Below, piece after piece: positions 11,350 through 18,963 of a stretch of DNA of 64,000 bases. The translations under genes were made by a program, and so were the position numbers. The notes beneath the pieces are model-generated. The model saw nothing but the letters and a program-made list of their open reading frames with translations, was not told the DNA's origin and did no database searches. Each line of letters starts with the position of its first letter. The stretch's first letter is position 1. Source of the DNA: Amylostereum areolatum. Taxonomy: Eukaryota; Basidiomycota; Agaricomycetes; Russulales; Stereaceae. The stretch is from NCBI GenBank assembly GCA_012932865.1, contig SAXG01000019.1, positions 682,001 to 746,000 of the forward strand, written 5' to 3'.

Positions 11350-11885
11350 TGTTAAGGACGGTCCTTATCACGTGACAAGCGGCTCAGGCTACAGTACTCT
11401 TACGTGTGAGAGGTGGGATCAGGTGATCCAGACGTCTCGGTTGTGCGAAGGTTAGAGTCGAAAAGCGAAGCAGTAAGTATTCACGGAATACTTAGGCGAG
11501 CTTTCGACTTTAGTTTGGATTCTCTTTAGTAGACTTAAGAGGAGGTTCTTTAGTTAGAACAGTCCTGTATTTACAAAGAGAACGAGCTGGGGAATAGCTC
11601 GCTCGTTGAGCCTCCTTTTATAGGAAAGGAGGTCGAGTAAATATATGTACATTCGGCGACGGTTGTATCAAGTATCTACGGAGACGAACTGTGGCACCGT
11701 CGAGGCTATGCCGTTGGGACGGTGACGATCTGTGGCACCGTCGAGGCTATGCCGTCGAGACGGTGACGATCTGTGGCAGCGTCGTTGAGACGGTTACGAG
11801 CTGGGGCACAGTCGTAATCCGTCGTTTAGCGACGTCCTTCCTAGTAAGGCAATGAAAAATGAAGTACCTTGGACAAGTTGTAACA
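11350..11885 (-). repeat. Gypsy-A 3' LTR
   Basis: The repeat begins TGTTA and ends TAACA in either orientation. It matches the copy at 21093-21627 except for one substitution near 11444 and a small change near 11553. Internally it holds a near-tandem series of GTGGCACCGTCGAGGC-like units (about 11690-11800). The purine tract AGAGAGGGGGATAG (minus strand, 11886-11899) next to it is the likely plus-strand primer site. Confidence 0.95.
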
Positions 11886-12118
11886 CTATCCCCCTCTCTA
11901 GAATCTACGTCTCGTAGATTCCTGAATCGAAGCGGTTCTAGTGGGATGTCTTGAACATGCTGTCGATCGCTCGCTCTCTGCCATTGGAGAAGGAATATTG
12001 TTGATGCGATGAATGTGAGGATCGTAAGTCCTACGATGATGCTGATGACGGCGATGAGCCAGCGTGGAGTGGGCGTATTGAAAATCGCGAGATCGGGTGA
12101 TTGTGCTGATTGCATCAT
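11747..12118 (-). CDS. Gypsy-A accessory ORF5: single-pass membrane protein
   Basis: This is a 123-residue ORF. About 19 N-terminal residues are followed by one long hydrophobic helix (PRWLIAVISIIVGLTILTFI and onward, residues about 19-44), then a charged tail. The C-terminal third is encoded inside the 3' LTR. It sits between pol and the LTR in the position of retroviral env genes, but one helix and no signal peptide or cysteine pattern give no evidence that it is an envelope protein. A TATAAAG sequence lies about 40 nt upstream. No homologue is recognised. Confidence 0.6.
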   Translation of the reverse strand: MMQSAQSPDLAIFNTPTPRWLIAVISIIVGLTILTFIASTIFLLQWQRASDRQHVQDIPLEPLRFRNLRDVDSREGDSVTTCPRYFIFHCLTRKDVAKRRITTVPQLVTVSTTLPQIVTVSTA

Positions 12119-12150
12119 GCTTCTGGGTTTGTCGCTTTCTGATGTTCACT

Positions 12151-12160
12151 CTTTATATCC
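12151..12160 (-). promoter_or_regulatory. TATA-like box upstream of ORF5
   Basis: The minus strand reads GGATATAAAG. The last base of the start codon region of ORF5 is about 40 nt downstream, leaving a short leader. Confidence 0.4.
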
Positions 12161-12190
12161 TTGTCCGGACCTCAACGATAGAATTCTATT

Positions 12191-12577
12191 CTACCGCTTT
12201 ACCCACGACTCTACTACTTTCATATCTTCTTTGTCTATCGTGGGAGATCCCAGCCTATGCCCTATCCTCGCCGTCATGACGGGGTCGTCGGGGTCTCTGA
12301 ACCGGGGTCCATGCCTCTTGAAGACTCCTTTGATGCCGCACCTCCGCTTCGATTCCTGCAGTGCTTCTTCGTCGAGGCTTCTCGGCCTCTTCAGGGCGCG
12401 AGCGACGTCCGGACGGCTTAGGAGCTCCGTGACTCGCTTGAGATGACGAAGGAGTTCGTCGTCGCGTGGGTCGGGCGTGGGAGTGCGCGAAGGGACGGGC
12501 GAGGGAGGAGGAGTGGTGTGAGGAGTGGAGTCGGTGGTGGAGAGGTTGCGCGATGAGGGGGCGAGGGTGGAAGACAT
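12191..12577 (-). CDS. Gypsy-A accessory ORF4: small basic protein
   Basis: This is a 128-residue ORF. Residues 1-45 are serine, threonine and proline rich. The C-terminal half has clustered basic residues (RALKRPRSLDEEALQESKRR then GIKGVFKRHG), a composition consistent with a nuclear localisation signal or nucleic-acid binding. It lies between ORF3 and ORF5 on the same strand and has its own TATA-like sequence. No family is recognised, and no homologous ORF was found in the other gypsy elements of this window. Confidence 0.55.
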   Translation of the reverse strand: MSSTLAPSSRNLSTTDSTPHTTPPPSPVPSRTPTPDPRDDELLRHLKRVTELLSRPDVARALKRPRSLDEEALQESKRRCGIKGVFKRHGPRFRDPDDPVMTARIGHRLGSPTIDKEDMKVVESWVKR

Positions 12578-12637
12578 ATCGGTTGGTGTGGGTGGTGCGA
12601 GTGGGTTTGTTTAGACGATGTCTGAGGGTGTTGTGGT

Positions 12638-12645
12638 CTTTATAG
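12638..12645 (-). promoter_or_regulatory. TATA-like box upstream of ORF4
   Basis: The minus strand reads CTATAAAG about 62-68 nt upstream of the ORF4 ATG. That would place a start site roughly 30 nt before the coding region. Confidence 0.45.
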
Positions 12646-12913
12646 CTTTCCCTTTTATCCTTACGATGCGGAGGGGCAATGATGTAATCATTGCCAGCAA
12701 TCGTAAGCGATGATTTGTACATAATCAAAACTGAGTCGTAAGTAAACGGCGCGGCCAGCGCGTCGCGTAGAGAATACCAAGCGTTTCGCCTTCCTCATAG
12801 CGATAGGAACCGGTACAGTAGAGAAGTCCGAGGAAAATATGCGTACGAGTGAGGGCGCAGTCCGTGATCAGTCCGAAGAGTATCGTAACGATGAGTCGTG
12901 AAAGCGTGACGAC

Positions 12914-12942
12914 AATGATGATGATGATGATGATGATGATGG
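12914..12942. repeat. ATG/GAT trinucleotide microsatellite
   Basis: About nine tandem GAT units lie just 3' of the ORF3 stop codon, within Gypsy-A. Confidence 0.9.
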
Positions 12943-12986
12943 AGAAAGTCCGAGTGCATATGATGGGTAAAAGTTCGTCCGTGCGC

Positions 12987-14931
12987 TTACCAAGGCTCCG
13001 GCCAGTGATCCTTCGACTCCTCCGCTTCCTGCAAGTCCCAATCTGTCTCTTTCCAGAAGAGATCGTCGACGCGCCAGGAGTGATTGAAGCGCGAGGGTGG
13101 TTCTTGTTGAGTGCGGAGCATTGCGTCCTCCCAGTACAGCCACTGCTCAGTGGCGTGTTGGGCGGCTTCGTGCGTCAGGCTCTCGCGTCGCGTGAGGAAT
13201 CCCAGAAGCTGCCTGTGGGCGCGGGCGGTAGCGTCGGTACGTCGGAGGTGGGGGTGGGACATCAGTGTTCCTGGACCGTAACTGATATCCGGATGGTCCG
13301 GGCGAGGGTGAGGAAGAGGAGTCTGTGGTCGGAGGGGATAGCAGGACCGAGATCGGGGGAAGTGAGGGGGAGCGCCCTTGCGACGGGGACAATCTCGGCG
13401 GAGATGGCCTCGCTTGCCGCATTTCCAGCAGCGTTTCCGCGGCTTCGAGGGAATCGCGTCCCACTTCTCTTGCGTCCACGTGGTTGGTTCGTCGCTCCAT
13501 GGGTCCGAGGGATTCTCGGCTACTTCCTTCGTCCTGTCATCCTTCTCCGATTTGTCCGCCGAGCTGTCCGATTCGTCCGCTGAACTGTCCGACTCGTCTG
13601 TTAGGTTGAGTTCCTGTCTCCGGCGAGCGCGGTCTTCCATCATCCGATCGACTATCTTCTTGAGTTCCTTGAAGTTCTTCCTCACCCGATGCATCGGGGA
13701 GTCTGAACTCTCTGATCCGCTTGAACGGTCTTCCGTCGGGGTCGACAGAATCATGTTTACGTCGCTGTGCGGTGACTCGGGGATCCTGGGTGACGGGATC
13801 TCGAGCGTGGTCGGGGTGCGGACGTAGGAATGAGGGATAGGGGGCGGGGTTTCCGTGCCACGGCATGGGAGCGTCGCTAGCAGATAGTGGGAATGGAGTT
13901 GGCGGTCTAGGCACGGCGGGCAGCCGAGGAGGTGTCCTAGGTATCGGTCGCGGACTGCTGGCCGGTCGTCCGGTCGGTTGTCCGGGCTCTGGAAGGACCA
14001 GGGACTGTCCCGATAGCTCTCTTGGCAGGGGCTGTCTGAACTGCTCTCCGGGTAATCCGTTTCTAGCGACGGGAGGCTGGACGGGGTTAATCTGGGTGAT
14101 GCCGGGGATGGGTAAGGATCCTGGTGGCGTGGGGGCGGTGACGGGTCGTGGAGGGGCGTTAGGAAGGAACGGGGGTCTGGTGAGGGCGGATGCGATGGGA
14201 TCGGGTCGAACAGTATAGCCCGGGGAGATGTGATGTCCATGGAAGATGAGGTCGATGTCGGGGCCTTCGCGTGACGACATATGGGGAACTCCGGTAGTTT
14301 CCATTCGTCTTCGGAGGATTTCTCCTTCGTAGGCGGCACGGAAGGTATGTCTTTCCCAGTTGAGCCAGTTGACTCGGAGTCCGACTTCAGTGAGGAACTT
14401 TCGGAGTTCTGCGACGTTGAGTATAGCCGCTGCGCTAGCTTCCTGAATCGTCGAAGGAGCTTGACCTCTCGTTCCTCCATTTCGGTCAAGAGCGTCAGGT
14501 ACCTCAAGTCCAGCTGGTGGAGTTCTTCGTCGAGCATCTTGTTGTGGTCTTCCAGGATGCCCTGGACGTCGGCCGACTCCCTCCTGAGGTCGTCGATCCG
14601 CTGCCTGGCCTGCTCGATCGCTACTCCGGCTATCATGTGGGCTATTTGATTCTCGAGTATCGGGGAATCGGGTGTTGGGACCTCCGTCGCTCCGGGCCAC
14701 GGGGATTGCATTGGCACCTGTGAGGAATCCGGGTGCTTCAGTTAGGGTTCTTCTGTATGCTTCTAATCGGCTTACCCCCTGTTCTTCCGTCTGGTCCTGA
14801 CCTAGACGGAGGAGGTACTGACTTAATTGCGAAGATTGCTGCCGATCGAGCGATGAAGCAGTCTCCACAGAGGGTGCGTTCCTGTTGAGTGTGGTGTGCT
14901 CTGTTGCAGACGAGGCGGATGCGTTCGACAT
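12987..14931 (-). CDS. Gypsy-A accessory ORF3, spliced form with CCHC zinc knuckle
   Basis: The predicted exons are 14931-14776 and 14717-12987, joined across a 58-nt intron, giving about 628 residues. Exon 2 opens with a long helical coiled-coil region (IAHMIAGVAIEQARQRIDDL, then LLTEMEEREVKLLRRFRKLA). It continues with a long proline and serine rich linker and a second charged helix (RVRKNFKELKKIVDRMMEDR). Near the C-terminus is one retroviral-type zinc knuckle, CWKCGKRGHLRRDC (C-x2-C-x4-H-x4-C, about 13390-13432). This resembles a second Gag-like nucleic-acid-binding protein encoded downstream of integrase. The splice form is inferred from intron consensus and reading-frame content; transcription was not tested. 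Confidence 0.65.
13537..14931 (-). CDS. Gypsy-A accessory ORF3, unspliced overlapping frame
   Basis: If the 58-nt intron is retained, the same ATG leads into a different frame that stays open to 13537 (464 residues). From about 14430 this frame has a normal protein composition (LNVAELRKFLTEVGLRVNWL, then NWERHTFRAAYEGEILRRRM, then DIDLIFHGHHISPGYTVRPD), followed by a proline-rich stretch. It overlaps the zinc-knuckle frame for nearly 1.2 kb. An upstream ATG at 14992 in a third frame (with a CNRAHH...CGDC cysteine cluster) would also join this frame if the intron were removed. Both frames look partly real. One may be a chance open frame in GC-rich DNA. Confidence 0.45.
   Translation of the reverse strand: MSNASASSATEHTTLNRNAPSVETASSLDRQQSSQLSQYLLRLGQDQTEEQGVSRLEAYRRTLTEAPGFLTGANAIPVARSDGGPNTRFPDTRESNSPHDSRSSDRAGQAADRRPQEGVGRRPGHPGRPQQDARRRTPPAGLEVPDALDRNGGTRGQAPSTIQEASAAAILNVAELRKFLTEVGLRVNWLNWERHTFRAAYEGEILRRRMETTGVPHMSSREGPDIDLIFHGHHISPGYTVRPDPIASALTRPPFLPNAPPRPVTAPTPPGSLPIPGITQINPVQPPVARNGLPGEQFRQPLPRELSGQSLVLPEPGQPTGRPASSPRPIPRTPPRLPAVPRPPTPFPLSASDAPMPWHGNPAPYPSFLRPHPDHARDPVTQDPRVTAQRRKHDSVDPDGRPFKRIREFRLPDASGEEELQGTQEDSRSDDGRPRSPETGTQPNRRVGQFSGRIGQLGGQIGEG
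14718..14775 (-). other. predicted 58-nt intron in ORF3
   Basis: On the minus strand it starts GTAAGC, has CCCTAAC about 30 nt in (branch consensus CTAAC), and ends CCTCACAG. Its length of 58 nt is not a multiple of three, so splicing changes the downstream frame. Confidence 0.7.
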
Positions 14932-15020
14932 TGTTGGGTGAGACGGTCTGATTGGTAGAGGAGATGTTGGTTGCGTTCGGGGTGGTGGACATTGGTGATC
15001 TGTCTTGTTGAACCCGTAGG

Positions 15021-15030
15021 GTTTTTATCC
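15021..15030 (-). promoter_or_regulatory. TATA-like box upstream of ORF3
   Basis: The minus strand reads GGATAAAAAC about 30-38 nt before an ATG at 14992 and about 95 nt before the ATG at 14931. Confidence 0.4.
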
Positions 15031-15075
15031 CCCCCTTGTTGGCAGTGCATTCGCCTGAATGCCGTTGAGTCTCAC

Positions 15076-18000
15076 TTAGTGTCTTACTTTCGTCTTGCGT
15101 TTCTTTCGTCTCGCTGGTCTTCGTTCTTGCTGCGTTGCTTCAGTTTCGTCACGATCAGTGGCTTCTGTGTTGGTATCTTTGATTGGCTGTGGTGGCAACT
15201 TCGGTGCCTTGGGGTTATTCCGGTGGAACTCTGTGATTGCATCTTTTGATCCTTCGAGATTAGATGCTGGTTCCCATGTGTTACCGGAGTCTGGGTATCC
15301 TTTCCATTTTACGAAGTAGTGTAATGGTTCGGAATATTGTTTGTCTAATTTCGAGGCTACTATTGTTTCTAGTTCATAGAGTTCTTCATCGTTTACTAGT
15401 TCCGGAGGCGGCTTTTCGTAAGCTTCTCCATATTGTTCTGTTTCTTTGAACGGAATTAATAGTGTCGCGTGAAATACCGGATGTATTTTCCACTTCGCCG
15501 GTAGTTCTAAGCGATAGGTTACTGGTCCTATTACTTTTTTGATTTTGAATGGGCCAAATCGCTTTGGTGCTAGTTTAGTTTTCGGGTATACCGTGTTAAG
15601 GTTTTTTCCGTCTAACCATACTTGGTCACCCTGTTTGAGTTGATCTCGCAGTGTGAACGTTTGATCATGCTGCATTTTCATTAATTTGGCAGCTATTTCC
15701 AGACTTGCTTCTGCGTTGTCCCATGCATCCTTAAAGTTCTTTATTCTTTCTTCGGCTGTCGGTATTCGCGGATCGGTTGGTATTGCCGGGTTGAAAACCG
15801 GTTGATACCCGTGCAGGAGTTCAAATGGGGAAGCTTTCGTAGCTGAATGTTGTCTTATATTGTGTGCAAATTCTGCTTTTGGTAGAAGTTTTGCCCAATT
15901 CGTTTGATCTCCGTTGCAGAATGCTCGAAGATATTGTTCTAACTCTTGATTCACTCTTTCTGTTTCGCCATCCGTCTGGGGATGATACGCTGTACTGAGC
16001 GACGAGATAACTCCGAGGCTTTCGCAGATGGATTGGAATACTTTGGATGCGAATTGAGGGCCTCTGTCCGATATCATTCTTTTCCATAGTCCAAATCGTC
16101 TGTAAACATTGTCGATCAGAAGATCAGCTGTTTCTTCTGCGTTGATCGTCTTTAGGCACGGCGTGAATACTGCGGTTTTGGTGAACCTATCGACGACTAC
16201 GTTGATCGAATCGAATCCGTTGGAGATCGGAAGATCTGTAATGAAATCTGATGTGATTGTTTCCCATGGTCATTCTGGTATTTCCGTAGGTTGTAATGGA
16301 TGTTTCGCCTGATGCGTGACATTCTTTGTTGACTGGCATACGGGACATCCTTGAACATAACCTTTTACGAAGGAAATCATCTTTGGCCACCAAAAGTTTC
16401 TTTGTACTAGCTCCAGAGTTTTCATTTCGCCTGGATGTCCAATCGTTTCTAGATCATGATGCGATTTTAGGATCATGCGTCTGAGTTCGAGATTCTGTGG
16501 CACATAGATCTTTCCTTTTCTGATGATCAGGTCGTTCTCGAAGTTCCAATCTTCGATTCCTTTTGCGAGGGTGCGTGGTCCCGATCTTTTGATCGTATCT
16601 AACGCCGTCCAAACTTCATCATCTAGGTGTGAGAAGTTTCTTAGTTCTTTGAGAAGTTCTTTGTCTCCGACTGCTTCGACTGTTCCTCTTCCGGTGGCTC
16701 TAGCCCTGAAAACCGAAGGGTGAAGCAGGATGCGGTCGTCGTTGTCTGGAATATCTTCCTTATGATCTGGTCTTCTAGAAAGTCCATCTGCCTTGTTTGT
16801 ACTTCCTGGTTTGTGTACCAAGGTGTAGTCGAAACGGGACAGATACAAGCTCCATCGTGCTTGTCGTCGATTGAGTTTCTGAGCTGTTGTGAAATATTCT
16901 AGATTTTTGTGATCTGTCCAGATTTCGACTTTGTGGTTCGCTCCTTCTAGATAGTGTCGCCAGTGTTCTAAGGCTTTCACTACTCCTAAGAGTTCTTTGT
17001 CGTATATCTCGTAATTTTGTTCCGCGGGAGATAGTGATTTGGATAGGTACGCGACCGGATGCCATCTTTCGATCTCATCTGGCTGCGATAGGATGGCTCC
17101 GTACGCAAAATCGGAGGCGTCACTCTCTATGCGGAATGGTTTGTTTTCATCGGGCATGATTAAGATTGGGGACGATGTGAATTCTCGTTTCAGTCTTTCG
17201 AAGGTACGTTCACATTCGGCCGTCCAGTTCCATTCGTGGTCTTTCTTTGTGAGCTGGAATAGGGGTCTGGCGATCTTGGAATAGTCTTTGATGAAGCGTC
17301 GATAGAAATTTCCAAATCCGAGGAATGATTGGACTTCTTTTACCTTCCTCGGTGTGGGCCATTCGGCTAGCCCTTGGACTTTGACCGGATCCATCTGTAC
17401 CTTGTTGTGCGTGATTATCACGCCTAGGTACTCGATCGATGGTTGTTCGAAGAAGCACTTCTCCGGTTTGAGGAATAGATCGTTCCGTTCTAGAAGTTGG
17501 AGGGCTTCTTTCATCAGTTTTCTATGTTCGTCGAGTGTTTCTGTAAATATCAGTATGTCATCCATATAGACCACTACTTTTCCGGTGTCTATTAATTCTT
17601 TGAATAGTGCGTTCATCATTGCTTGGAATGTTGCGGGTGAGTTGGTTAGTCCAAAGAACATTACCATTGGTTCGAAAAGGCCTCTGTTTGTTTTGAACGC
17701 AGCTTTCCATTGATCTCCTTCTTTGATCCGAACATTGTTGTATCCCCATCGGAGATCGAGCTTTGAGAAGATCTTAGCGCCCTTTAATTTGTCGATGAGA
17801 TCTGAGATGAGCGGTATCGGGTATTCATTTTTGACCGTGATCGAGTTAAGATAGCGATAGTCCTGTACTGGTCGAAGAGATCCATCTTTCTTCTTGATAA
17901 AGAAGAAGGGCGATGATATCTCTGATTTTGATTCTCGGATGTACCCTTTTCGTAGATGCTCGTCTATGAATGTGTCCAGTTCCTTCCGTTCTGGTACCGT

Positions 18001-18963
18001 CATTGGGTACACTTTGCAATTTCGAGGTTTCCATCCTTCAGTCAGGTCTATCGCGTGATCCCAAGGTCTGCTGATTGGGAAGCGTTCCGACGCTTTCTTT
18101 TCGAATACCTTCTGATACTGTTTGTAACTAGACGGAATCATCTCATCGAGTGTCTTCTTCTTCTCTCCTATGGCCGCTCTTTCTGCGAGTTCTTGTGCCT
18201 TGGTTGCTCTTGCTGTTATCCAAATACCGGGTTCGTTTGCTTCTTTTGCAATCGGCATTGTTTCTACGTCAGTTTTTCCATGGAACGTTCTGACTATCCT
18301 GATATCGGCGAGATCGGAGTTGGATTCGGGGTCTTCTTGTTCTTCTATCGTTGCGTGATGGTTGATCTTCTGTTCTTCGAATGATTGTAGAGAGTGTTCG
18401 TCTTTTCCTTGGACGATCATTGTTTTACTGGTAGTGAAGCACGTACCTGGACATGTTTGTAGTGTAATCTGTCTCTTTCTCCAATCGATACGAGGATTGT
18501 GTTTCTTGAGCCAAGGGGTTCCTAAGATTACTTCGTCTCCTCCCAGGGCTGTGACGAACAATCCTAAGTTTTCGCGGTGAATTTCTCCGTTGATCCCTTC
18601 CATCGTCATTGGAAGGTACACTTTCTGTTTGATCTCTCCTAGAGTGTTCCTAGATCCATCAACGTTATATATCGGTATTGGCTTCTTCAGTTGGATCAGA
18701 TTCATCTTGTGTTTTCGTACGAAATCTGGATGGATCAGGGTGCTGCTTGCTCCGCTATCTAGCAGTGCCTTCGCGGCGGTTTTACGGAACTTTCCATGAA
18801 ACGTAACAGGTATATGAATTGATGGAGCGTGCGTTGCCCCATCTTGGTATGACCTTATATACACTGTTCTATTTACGTCATCTCCTGTTTCCTGCACAGG
18901 AGACCGATTTGAAAAGTTCATTGTCTGTGTCCTTTCAACAGCCGCGGTTGAAGGACGATTCAA
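15076..18963 (-). CDS. pol: Gypsy-A pol: protease, RT, RNase H, integrase, chromodomain
   Basis: The frame opens in -1 relative to gag at 18963. Protease LLDSGAS lies at residues 67-73. The RT has FFFIKKKDGSLRPVQDY near 353-369 and YMDD at 466-469. RNase H follows (RIESDASDFAYGAILSQ). The integrase zinc site lies near residues 840-890 (HH..., then CPVC), and the DDE core shows TSDF, ISDRGPQFASKVF and DGETERVNQELEQYL. The C-terminal chromodomain contains YFVKWKGYPDSGNTWEPASNL-type residues (about 15270-15340). Such a domain can direct insertion to methylated-histone chromatin. A single in-frame TGA at 16270-16272, probably a former TGG, is the only break. Otherwise the frame is complete to the stop at 15076-15078. 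Confidence 0.93.

Noticed and set aside
11747..12118. Calling ORF5 an envelope protein.
   Set aside because: It has only one hydrophobic helix and no signal peptide, cysteine pattern or fusion-type segment. The position alone is not enough.
12849..13583. 244-residue plus-strand ORF opposite Gypsy-A ORF3.
   Set aside because: Antisense shadow in GC-rich coding DNA. It begins in a microsatellite and has no domain.
16109..18799. Plus-strand ORFs opposite Gypsy-A pol (for example 17956-18384).
   Set aside because: Antisense shadows of the intact pol frame, hydrophobic only because of complementary codons.
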